Shown: in pieces, positions 48,913 through 61,300 of the stretch
Layout: every line of letters starts with the position of its first letter
How positions within the stretch are numbered: the first letter of the stretch is position 1
Origin: Apostichopus japonicus
Lineage: Eukaryota; Echinodermata; Holothuroidea; Aspidochirotida; Stichopodidae
Reading direction: 5' to 3'
Assembly: GCF_037975245.1 (NCBI RefSeq)
Contig: NC_092576.1
Coordinates: 44,609,611 to 44,673,610 of the forward strand
DNA length: 64,000 nucleotides
Made by a program: the position numbers and the translations under genes
The notes under the pieces: generated by a model
Seen by the model: only the letters and a program-made list of their open reading frames with translations
The model's database searches: none
What the model was told of the DNA's origin: nothing

Positions 48913-49511
48913 CAGTAGCGTAGCCAAGGGGTGGGGGTGAGGTGGGGGCGACAGCCCCATGAAAGCTTGTCTCCCCCAAGTCGCCCTCCCACTGGGATTT
49001 TGGGTGTCGAAAAAATTACATGTTTGAAAAATATATCATTCATTGGTCTGCATGGTATCGAATCTCCATGATGACCACTCATGAACGACCCTTCGACCGC
49101 GGAGCGGCAGTAGGCTATAGTTGTTGAAAAAACCTGACGTGACATAGCGCATATGCCGAGAAGCCATCTACAGTAGTCGCACTGCATAGGCCGAGATATG
49201 TCATGATATTTCAAAGCAACTTACCAGATTGTTTCTTCCTTCTATTTCTCTAAACTATTTGATGACCATATCAAGACATGGAGATCTCAAAATAAAGGAT
49301 GCTGTGAAACTTTAGAGCAGCTTACAAGGCCTGGGAAGTGTCATTTCCAACGATCTAGGAGGTATTTATAGCTGAAAACTCCCCGTACGCTGAGCGCCAA
49401 CCCATGGTGGCACTCCACTCAGGTAGTAACAAGACGCCCTCCCTAGAATTGGTCAAGCCCCCTCCCCAAGCGCCCACCCCCTCCACTGAAACAATCCTGG
49501 CTACCTCACTG
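48913..49511 (+). mobile_element. hAT-like MITE, longer form (copy 2)
   Basis: Same insertion as 10471-10906. Flanks are CATGTGCC and CATTTACC; taken with copy 1, the ancestral duplication was CATGTGCC. It retains the internal segment 49257-49385 and an extra ~30 bases near 49145. The element predates the segmental duplication. Confidence 0.82.
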
Positions 49512-49708
49512 CATTTACCACAGGTTTATCTGATATCAAAGTGAAAGCGGCTTTCCACAAGAATAAAGAAAGCATGTCTACATTTTTGTGTAACACCTAC
49601 ACAACTCAATCCCCACCCAACAAGACTACCTACGTATAGTTTTCATTGAGGATTCCAATAATTCCTGCAATTTCCTACCAATAACATATAGAATGCCACC
49701 CCTGTTAT

Positions 49709-50079
49709 CGTGGCGGAGCTAGGGGTATGGTCAGAGGGGTGAGAATGGTCTGTATGGGCGCTTTCGACTTTATCTAAGCGGAGCGCCACCACAGGTTGGC
49801 GCAGAGCCTACAGAAATATTTTGAGCAAAGATACTCCCTATATCGCCGGAAATGACCCTTTCCGGGCCTTGATAATTTGCAGATAAACGAAGAATAAATA
49901 GGTGTCATCGCCAACAAAATGTGACAAATGTCAATAGGTAGATGAGAGCGCCATAAAAAAGTCAATAATCGCGAATAAGTAAAAAAGTGATAAATAGCTG
50001 AAAAGGGCGCCAGCAGTCCATTTGAGTCCGTAAGGGGAGGGGGCATCCGCCCCCTGACTGTATTGACGCTCCGCCACTG
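49709..50079 (+). mobile_element. MITE 'E', left recombinant member (copy 2)
   Basis: The left part matches copy 1: it starts CGTGGCGG with the same missing A and keeps GATACTCCCTATATCGCC. After about 49860 it differs, with a ~34-base passage (CGGGCCTTGATAATTTGC..) absent from copy 1, and ends CCGCCACTG. The left flank is CCTGTTAT (49701-49708) and the right flank TTGGGAGC (50080-50087). Confidence 0.85.
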
Positions 50080-51818
50080 TTGGGAGCGCAGTGTAGGAAG
50101 AGAAGGGGGAGAGGGGTGGTGTTTTTTAACGGTTTGGGTGAGCGTCTGCAATGATTCGTAATGACATGTTATCGCAAGCGTTCAACATGCTCAAATAAAA
50201 TGAATGAATGAGGAGGAATTCATATCACTTTTCAACCATTTTTTGAAACAAATTGAGCGAATTGATCGCTAGTAATCTTGATAATGGTTATATCACGGTC
50301 ATTGTCATGTTTCTCATATGTAACTTGCTCATATAAAAGAATACTGTACGTTATGTTATCAGAAATACTTTTAAACTGACACCAAAGAGACTAAAAATTC
50401 TTTTCGAATTTGTTAATAATATTGTCTTTTAAGAAACACCGTAGATACGTTGCTTGGTTGGGTTTACTGCAATAGTGGCAAATGGAGAACAATATCCGCA
50501 CTTAGTGGACCTAATGTTAGAGTCGTGCATTGACCTTGAACAGAGGGGCCTACCGTAAAAACGTACGGAAAATTCATCCTTTTATATCTCAGCGAGACAA
50601 TTCCACTGGATACAATAATACGACTCAAAAGTCCTTAGATGTGGTCATCATAACAATCACAATAAAAAATATGTATGAAAAGCAGATTAAACATATGATG
50701 GAAACTCAAATGTGGACCAAAAAACGATGTCCCTACGGATGCCGTTTAGTGACATTTACATAATTGTGTGTGTAGTAGGTTCTGTAGCTCTTTTGTGGAA
50801 AAACTTTGTAATATGCTTAAAGTTGGTAGTTCATCCATGATTTAGATTAATGAGAGACATAGATCATCACGTTTTATGAGGAGAGAGGCTATTTTTAAAA
50901 ATCTGGGTAATAGGTACTGTAACTCTTTTCTTGGAGAAAGCTTGGAATATGCGGATAAGGAAAAAAGTTCCAAGTTCCTCCCATGCATTAAATAAATGAG
51001 GGACCTAGATCATCACGCTTTGCGAGGATATCTCATATACTAGGTGTAAGAGAAGCGATGATTGTGAGGAAGGGAAGGGTATAATGGGGGGGGGGTAAAT
51101 AATGTTACCAGGGGGACTTAATAATTTTTCCTAAATGAGATTTAAAAAAAATCATTAATGTAAGTAAATTTCATTACTGCCTGCTCTCGCTGATTTCTTT
51201 TAACCCTATAGAGCGGAGTGTGTGAGGTGAAGAAGGGTAGGGCAGGATAGGAGGGATAAATGACGATGTAACCAGGGGGACTGATAATTCGTTCAATAAG
51301 AGATTTGAATATATTATATATATATATATATATATATGTAAGTTAATATCATTACTGCCTGCTCTCACTGATTCCTTTCAACCCTAAGTAACGCTTATCG
51401 GAAGACTTTAGGCCGATAATACAATGCTTTAACAAAGAGATGCTTCTAATGTATTACTTAAAACTTTAATTGTAACTTTAACTAATCTATTTGGAAAAAA
51501 TTATGCTTTTTAGTTGAAAGACTCAGTAAGGATCAATTGAGTAGAACAAAGATCGTTGCGTTCTGCGTGTAACGATGATTTTCCTACATTGGGATGAAAG
51601 ATTAGGGAGTGTAGGATTGAGTGGGAAGCTAAATGACGGTGTAACTAAGAAGTTAAAGAAAATCTTAGTGATAAAATCATTATTGCTTGCTCTTTGCTGA
51701 TTTAACATTAGAATAAGTGTCTCTAATCATTAGATAATCCTTTAACAAAGGAGGTTCGGTTGGGGGAATGGGGGGGGGGGGTTACTTGACGGATTGACGG
51801 GAAAGAAAGATTGGGAGC
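50080..51818 (+). other. 1.74 kb segment between the two MITE members, copy 2 only
   Basis: Absent from copy 1. It starts and ends with the same 8 bases, TTGGGAGC. Inside are imperfect tandem passages: a ~130-base pair near 50777 and 50909 (TTCTGTAGCTCTTTT.., TAGATCATCACG..), and three versions of a longer passage near 51090, 51255 and 51610 (GTTACCAGGGGGACT.., TCATTACTGCCTGCTCTC..), with a short (TA)n at 51315-51337. One 77-codon frame at 50530 is not recognisable. I see no gene. Confidence 0.8.
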
Positions 51819-52132
51819 CAGTGGCGGAGCTAGGGCTTGGTCAGAGGGGGCGAGAATGGTCTGTATGGGCGCTTTCGACTTTATCTAAGCGGAGCGCCAC
51901 CACAGGTTGGCACAGAGCGTACAGGAATGTTTCCTTATATCGCCGGAAATGACCCTTTAGGTATAGGTGTCATCGCCAACAAAATGTGACAAATGTCAAT
52001 AGGTAGATGAGAGCGCAATAAAAAAGTAAATAATCGCGAGTAAGTAAAAAGTGGTGAATAGCTGAAAAGGGCGCCAGCAGTCCATTTGAGTCCGCCCCCC
52101 CCCCCTCTGACTGTATGGACGTTCCGCCACTG
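51819..52132 (+). mobile_element. MITE 'E', right recombinant member (copy 2)
   Basis: The left part has the full CAGTGGCGGAGC end and lacks the GATACTCCC passage. The right part (GACCCTTTAGGTATAGG.. onward) matches copy 1. The left flank is TTGGGAGC (51811-51818) and the right flank CCTGTTAT (52133-52140). Left and right halves therefore have different partners, as in 49709-50079 but reciprocally. Confidence 0.85.
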
Positions 52133-52303
52133 CCTGTTATGACATTAGAAACAAAGACTGATATGAGATGAGTGTGGCATATACCTACTGACGACTGATA
52201 ACAGTATTACAGTGCATGTTCTAGCCTTTTGACATCGTATGAATCTAGCAGACAACGTACAGGTACCGTCTGGTACCATTATCCGTTTTGAGCGCTATTT
52301 AGG

Positions 52304-53277
52304 GGTTCTAGGACAAAATCCCCCGGACAAAATCCCCCCGGACAAAATCCCCCCAGACAAAATCCCCCCGGACAAAATCCCCTAGACAATATCCCCCTGA
52401 CCCATACAAAGCCTGCCTGCAACAACCAGGGATGGCCCAGGTGTGACAGTCAAGGCATGGGACATTGCACTGATTAGGATACCGGCCAGGGGATTGGTCA
52501 GGGTACCAGTGAGGGTACAGGCGAGCATAACTGTGAGGGTTCCTGTGAGGGTACCTGTGAGGGTACCGGTCAAGGTACTGGTCATGTGACTGGTCACTGT
52601 ACCGGTCAGGGTTCCACTCAGTGTACTGGTTAGGGTAATGGTCAGGGGACAGGAGATCATTGAGGGTAATTGCGAGGCTACCTGTTAGTGTGGCCATGGG
52701 ATATAGCTCCATGGTGTGACATTTAAGGGACCGGTCAAGGTACTGGTCAAAGTACTGTTCATTGTACCAGTACTAGTAAGGGTACGTGTCAGAGTACGTG
52801 TCAGGGTGCCTTTCAGGATACCAGTTGGGATATCGGTCGGGGTACCGGTCGAGGTACCGGTTGAGGTACCGGCCGGGGTACGGGCCGGGGTACAGTCCAG
52901 GGTACTGCTCAGGGAGGGGTACCGGTGGGGGTAACTATCAGGCTCACTATTAGGGTACCGGTCGTGATATGGTCGGGGTACTGGTCCGGGAACCACTGAG
53001 AGTACCACTGAGAGTACCAATAGAGATACCGGTGAGGGTACCGGATGACGGTACCAGATGACGGTACATGATGACGATAGCAGAGACCGGGAGGATGAGG
53101 CTTTTTTGTAAAGAATTGTTGGGATTTTTTATAGCTTGGGGAGATTTTGTCCTGGGGGATTTTGGCTTGGGTGGATTTTGTCCTAGGGGGATTTTGTCCA
53201 GGGGGATTTTGGCTATGGTCGATTTTGTCCTAGGAGGATTTTGTCCGGGGGGGGGGGGGGGATTTAGTCCTGTCACC
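52304..53277. mobile_element. Foldback-like element with minisatellite arms (copy 2)
   Basis: Same insertion as 11600-12703, with flanks CTATTTAGG (52295-52303) and CTATTCAGG (53278-53286). The left arm has five clean GGACAAAATCCCCC units, more than copy 1. The central GGTACC array is shorter and the right arm includes a G13-type run. Array lengths have changed since the duplication, while the ends and target duplication remained. Confidence 0.75.
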
Positions 53278-56200
53278 CTATTCAGGTATTAGTATTGGAC
53301 CAAAAACAGTATTAATGTCGGCACGAACCAAACGTTAAAGAAAGCTCAAATGTTGTTTGTCCATCTCTAACATCCCTGGTGGAACCATGGAAATATTTGA
53401 AAATTGTCAGCACTGCGGCAAGTCCCCCACACATTTTGATATGTTACCATTATAGTATACAAATTGGGTAAAGCCTGTTCAGGAAATGATGATAATCAGC
53501 CCCTCCACTTTTATGTTTTTGACAAAATACTATACAATCAAAGCCATATTTTTAATGCCAAAATAATATGGCTCAGGAACTAATGGTATACTGGCAGTTT
53601 TAAGCTAAAATCGACAGTGAATATTATATGAATTGCATCAGAACATAATTTAAGTAATGTATAAATGCATGCGCAGTTGCAACTGTTCACTATGTGTTTA
53701 TTTTTTTTTTTCACTCCTCAGAGGAATACTGCTACAAACAGTCAAACGACAAAAAATTTTCAATTGATCAGGAATACAACAGAAAGTGTCCCTTTCTGTA
53801 CCCTACTGTACAGTATACTGTGTTGCTGACCCGAAACATAAACAGAGATATAGGCAGTGAATGTGATTGCCTAAAATTCATCAAAAATTGTTAACGATTT
53901 GTTTTTTTAAACTTCTACCCAGAAACCTGGCTTATTACCAAACACATACAGTAGTGGAGATTAGCATGATATTAAAAGACGAGACACAATAAAAATTGTA
54001 CAATCATATTCAAGCAGTTGATTGTAATTTTCAATCCCAGTTTATATTTTCCACAAGATTTATTTCACATAAACCAGGATACTTGCACTATTTCATGACC
54101 TCAATTTACTGACCTCTCTCATACATGAGAAACATTTTGGGAACTAACTTATACCTCAAGTATTTATCTTACCAGTATAGGCTGTATCTCATACCGTAAC
54201 CAATGCAAATTACCACAATATCATGGAGTTTCCATGATTGGAGGGACAAAATTATACACAATACCCCTGGATTGCACAATTTCATACCTATAGTTACAAA
54301 TGTTGTGGTTTACAGTATGTTTCATTGGGCTGCACTAGAAGGTTTCCATGACATTGGTGCTAGTTGCATGTGCCTTTGCTGTATTCACTCCCCTCAATTT
54401 TGAAGGGAAATAATTTAATTTTGTTTAAAGAGTAAACTGGTTCTTGGTGTAATAAAAGACCACAAGCTTTCAGTCACTAAGTCAGGCCTAATATTGTTAA
54501 CTTTTCCCATAGCATAACCCCTGCACCCCAATTGTAGAATTGTGAAACTGTGGTTCAGAAACAATGCAGTGTACCCCGGAGATTTTAAGGGATACAAGTT
54601 TGATTTTTTTGTATAATAGTAATCTGCTTAACAAATGCCCTTAGTCCTGCACAAGTGTATGTGTGGTGGTTGCTGAAAATTATTGTACTATGGCTTGCTG
54701 ATCTTGCTTGGGATACCAAATTAAAACATCTTAAAACATGAGAAATGCATTTAAGAACTGTTAAAGCAGGGTATGGCAGCAACATCTCCAGTAACCTCAA
54801 CACTTAAGCATCAGGACCACTTCAGTGTTATAACAAGTTCCATGTTCTTGACAAGCATCTGCAAATGTTCCCTAATACTTACAAAAACATGTGGTGCCAC
54901 AATGTCACCAAACTAAAACATTTCAAGAAAAAAATTGCAAAAGAATGAGTCCATTTATACAGTTTAATACGTAGAAGACTTCCCATGAAGACTGGTCTGC
55001 ATTCTCTTGGTTCTGTCTGCTTGAAGCTTATAATATTAATTTCCTCTTTCTTTTATATGGTGTAACAGTGTAACACATCCTGGAACTAGTTAGTTATCTG
55101 TTACTGCTCTGCATTTATGTGAAGCAAATACTATATTACTCTACCGATCCAACAACTATTCCCAGCAACCTCCTAACTCCATTGAAAGATGTGCTGTGTC
55201 ACACAGGATATATACGAGACGTGTGAATCTACTTCGCGATTTACAGGACATACTATTGCTTTGCTTGGCATCGGCCTCTATGCAAGCTTTTAATTGATAA
55301 GCCCAACAAGGAGCTATACCACTATGTACAGCATGATGAAAAGCTTGGTTGAAGATTGTATTCACCCCACTGAAAAATGTGTGATAATCTTGCCTGGCAT
55401 TTCTAATTAGAGCATTTCCTTTGCTGTATCAGCCTGTAGATCTATCCATCTGTTGGTACAAAAAGAAAAGCTTTCTTTAAAATATATGCTGATTTGGTCC
55501 CAATTATAGCACGCAATATAGCTTGGAATGTTTTTGCGATTACCGAATAGACCTCACATGACCTCACACTCTACAAATGAAGAAAACAATGGACTGCTTT
55601 ACAAAACTAAATCTCCTGTAAATCAGCCAATATTTTAATCATCTCACAACCTTTCATATATCCAATGTAACTGTCAATTTCAATTCGTTTATCCATCCCA
55701 TTTTGGGCCCATTAATTCTTGATTCATCTTGCCTTGTATACAACATTGAACATTTTATTTATGCAGCCATGAATTCAATTGGAGCTGAAACAGCTCCCTA
55801 CCATAGCAAGTACTTTTAAAAGTTGCAAGTCATTTAAGCTTTACCAATTGTAAAGATTTCCAAATTTAAATATACATGTAAATTTTACGTGGACCTAGCC
55901 TGACAATTTGGTGTTGTCCTGCATTGACCTTTAAGAGTGGAAAACCAGTGAGTGGATATAGCTCTAGTGTAGTTAAATACTATGGAGATAGAGGAAAAGA
56001 TACCACCACATTAACCAGATTATACAAAAGTGTTTATTCCTTCTGATTGTTTCTTTCTTCATTCCATAACTTTGGAATAAATTACCTCAGATGTTACTCG
56101 TATTTGAGATAATAGAGTCCTATGGCACAAGTTTATGCGATGTCAAACCTACAGAATATTAACTTACTTTTTGGTTAATTTAGAAAATATCTTCCATTTT

Positions 56201-57264
56201 GCTGTCAATGATGCAGTAGGTCACCACATCAGTCTGTCCCAGACGGCAACTGTGCTCTAGTTATGATTGCAACCGTTCCAACATTGACCGCTTCACTGCA
56301 TGGCAGCTACATCGTACAGTGTTATCCCTTTGATAATGGGCTGTTGTCATTCATCTTGAGAATGTTGATCATCAAATTTGTCTGAGAAAACATTAACAGT
56401 GCGAATCAAATAAATATCAAATGGTCAGAGTGTAGATGTGCATTATTTCAAGTTTTATTGTACACTTCTCTCCAATATATTTTGGGCCAATACAGAGCTC
56501 AGATCTTTAACACTGAATATTGCACATTTAGTCAACTTGGTATTACTTATGGATCTAAATAGACTTAAAAAAGTGACTTATATGCAAGGGAGGGGATAGA
56601 AGGCTTTATCAAGTTTTTGTGTTATATATATTTTTGGAGGATGTTAATTTTTAATTAGGTGCACTCTGCTTTTGTAACAGTTACATTATGGAACTGTACT
56701 GACTCAATAGCCATTTGGACGCATGGCATTGTTATTTTGTAAAAAAATTGGCTAAATAAGACACAAAAGAAACACAATGCATCACTTGAGAGACCTAGAT
56801 TAAAGGTATTCTGCATTGGCCCAAATTTGATGCTGGATTTTCAAGTATTATATCCTTTAATTGTTTTTATTGATACCCTCACTGGGATATTCAGACATCT
56901 TACAGTACAGTGGTGTTTAGAATGTCTGGGAATATTTTGGAGAGTAAAGACTTCCAAGAACTTTTTGAAAAGTTCTAGCAATTATAGCATGTCTTATTCA
57001 ATACAGGCTACTTGTAAGTTACATTTGCATGGTGACTTCAGTCTCTAATTATCTAGGCAAAGCTACTGTACAGTACAGTATCTGGTCATGATATATGGCA
57101 ATGTACAGTAACAATTATTGTCCAGCAAAATCTAAGGCCATATATGATACATACATGCACGGTAGGCTAAGAAGTTAAGCTGACCTACTTGAAATCTAAT
57201 TTCTCTGGCAGTTGGTATTAATTTGTTGTCAAACTACAGACCAGTTTACCCTTGACCCAATGCT

Positions 57265-58145
<881 letters not shown>

Positions 58146-58317
58146 ATTTCTGATTTACTCACTAATAAATAACATCCTATATAAGGTAAAATATAGAAAA
58201 CAATAACGTTAACGTTGAAACTGCAAAAAAAAAAATTACACTGATAAATAATCTAGTTTTTAATAAACTTGAAGTTGCGATATTTCTTTAGTTGTGTTGA
58301 TATTATAAGTGACTTAC

Positions 58318-61300
58318 TTTAAGGCTCGATGCGATTTCAAGGAGCAATATCCTAGCCATCTGGAGCTGTCTACTATCAGTTCCTTCTAAAAACACATCAC
58401 TCGAACACAGAAGTCGTAAACTGTGTTGACCCTTAGTCTGGAAATAAAAATAGAAGCGTCTTCAAATGAACACAGAACGAACTTCCACAATTTCACACAT
58501 TTAACTGAAGATGAAAGCTGGGGGAATGGGTGGTTGAAGGGGACTCCTAATCCACCACCCCTCCCATATTGTATGATTCAGGGACCTTAAGTTAAATGTC
58601 ACCATATAGACACTGCTTTATGTTACGAATTGGATTTTAAGCAAGAAGTGGAGGAGGGGGGGGGGGTGGGGCGGGTAACTTGTTAGTAAAGTTCGTTCCG
58701 TAAGTGTCCAAGAGGAGGAAGGTTTTCCAACTTTCTTTGGTTTTGAGGGCATTATATACGACACGGTGGTACACACGGACTGAATCTTTATTGATACATA
58801 TTTTAGTTTTTTTCTTGAAATTCAAAATTGCGACTAAACTTTAATGTCATATACTGTTGCTCGAACCTTCACCACTTTTAAAAGAATGCTGGTCGACTTC
58901 AACACCAAGTTACAGTGATTGACTGAGCAACAAAAAAAAACAAAAAAAAAAATTGGTTGTTAGTAAGTAATGTACTTTGTTCCTGGCTAGGAAAGCAGGA
59001 TCTTCAGAAGCTGTAACACTTTTAGATTTTTGAATTGTTTAGACTGTTTTTTTTTAATTTTGGAGCAATATGACATGTCAGAAAGAGAAGTTTTTTTTAA
59101 AAACGCTTTCTGTTATATATATCATTTCAAGCCGTTCCAGATACCCATTGTTCTAGTGTAGGTGTTTTAGCTTAGCACAGATATACCGTATGTTTCCTAG
59201 GTTCCAATTTCTAGTGATTGCAATTTTTTTCCGGAGTAGTTTATTGTTAGCCTAATATTTCCAACAGCCAAAAAATTAATGTAATCGAGAATAATTCAGC
59301 CCTGCTTTACCGAAGCCGATATTTGAAGGGATAGGGTACTTGCTTAGAGGAAATGCTCCTATATTTCCCTCCCTACCATGGCGCCACCATCAGGATCCAA
59401 TATAATACCATACGTATCCAAGTTGTGTGTTCTAAAATTGCCCAAAAGTTTGCCGCCCCGCTTTCGTTTTCAAAAATTGCGGTGGGGGAGGGAAGCTCTT
59501 CGAAGTATCATAATTCATAGAAACTTTGGTTATCATTTATAAATAATGTCATTATTTTTTTTTTCATCTAGCATTGTCTTAATATTCGATTTTTAGGGAA
59601 ACTGCCGATTTTGATAAGCCTTTTGTTAAGTCAGTTAAGTTGCTACTTTTTCCTGTGTATTTCACAAAAACATGTTGTTCACATTTCTGTACGTGTATTC
59701 TGAGACAAATTCAAATCTGACAATTGCTAAGAAAGATTAACAACGTCGCATGTAAATCAATAACCGAATGAACCTCTCTAAATGCACATAAAAAGAATGG
59801 TTGCATCTTATGTTTTGCATGCAACGCATTGCTAAAGTGAAATGTATTTTATAGCATAGAGTTAAGCCTATTGTTTTTAATGCAGGGAAAAGGTCATTTG
59901 GGTTCAGCAGAAGTCATATTATGAAAACTTTGTAAACATGATATCTCAAAATAGGAAACTTGGGCATAACTCGCACGTAGTATGAAGGTGTATAACATAA
60001 AGTTAAGGTAGCCTATTGTTTTTAGTGGAGGTCAACGGTCATTTGGGGTCATCAGAGGTCAAACTGTGGAAACCTTGTACCGTTTACAATTTAAGGAGCC
60101 TATTATAGGTCGTTTTTAAGTCAAGAAGTGCTAAACATTTACTTCACTCCCTTCTTACATGTCGCTCTACATTAACATACCTTCCTAAATACAATATCGC
60201 AAATGACGCTTGGACAGTTTGCATATTAGGTATGTTATTATACCACATTGAGTACCTTATTTTGTGGGCAGAGGTTAATAGTTGTATGAGTTTACTGGGT
60301 GTCAACATGTAAAAAAACATGTTTTACACAATACTTCCACAAGGACAGATGTCATGCATCACATATAGAACAAAAAGCCTGTTGTTGAGGTCAATGGTCA
60401 TTCAGGACATCCTGTGTCATTGTGAATTTATTGTTTATCATATCACACTGCTTTTCACCGTGCTACTAATATCAAATATGTTGTACACCCTCACTGTACA
60501 TCACGTCAGATTTATGAAGTAAACAGCTCATGTTTCGTCATCGAAACTACCATGAAATTTTGCATTCTGAGTTTTGTTTTATTTTTTTGACTAAATTCAA
60601 ATAAAAATACAAGAAAAATGATTTTACAATAACTAAAAAAAAAGTTGAGTGTATTCTTGTTACAAGTTAATGATTTGGGCATAAATGGGCATTTTTCACA
60701 ATCTATTTAATATTTTGATTAATTTTTGTAACTTTTTATTAGCACAGAAGTGAAGTTAGCATAGAATTGATACAAATTTTACGATATATAAAACAGTAAA
60801 ACATATATATCCGAAAACTGAACACTTTGTACCATCTTCAAAAGCGCCCTCGACTTTGAAGATACCATCTTGTAAACTTTGAACCGTTTAAGTACAAAAA
60901 AACATGTAGCATTAAAGTGTTTGATGTTATGAAAAGGACAAATTCCGTATTGAGAATAATGAAGCTTCAGGATGGAAATAATGTATAAGGTGTTTGTAAA
61001 GCGTTTGATAAACTACTTCCAAAATCTATTAACAGCATGCTGTTTGAATATATTCTTAATTGCATTTTTATATGTGCTTATCTTTTCTAATTCTTTACAA
61101 GGAAACTTTACATGTAGATTACGTTCAATACACCATCACCGGTGAAATTCTTTCTCTGTATTGTACTTATCAGTGCGATACAATACAAGTATGAATGAAT
61201 GGAATCATGAAAGCATGAAAGAATTGAAGGACCAAAGTTGACTCGGCATTCCATAAGGATGTCTAATATGTTCAGCACCATATGTCTACATGGAGCTTAC

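Larger units (their letters stand above)
40041..57264 (+). repeat. Segmental duplication, copy 2
   Basis: Partner of 842-18565. Copy-2-only blocks are a MITE (45637-46009), an extra ~600 bp tandem unit (44036-45295) and a 1.74 kb segment between two MITE copies (50080-51818). It lacks 878 bp present in copy 1 at 3911-4788. A (TA)n tract lies close outside each edge (39884-39960 and 58028-58141). As in copy 1, unlisted stretches show no convincing coding exon. The distance between copies and the unrelated spacer make this a dispersed duplication rather than a head-to-tail tandem. Confidence 0.93.

Noticed and set aside
50530-50763. 77-codon frame in the copy-2-only segment
   Set aside because: No motif, no splice signals and no partner elsewhere in the window.
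842-57264. Whole duplication as a haplotype misassembly
   Set aside because: Not excluded, only set aside. The sequences left of the two copies differ and the sequences right of them differ, and 21.5 kb of unrelated DNA lies between, which fits a dispersed duplication better. Read depth would decide.
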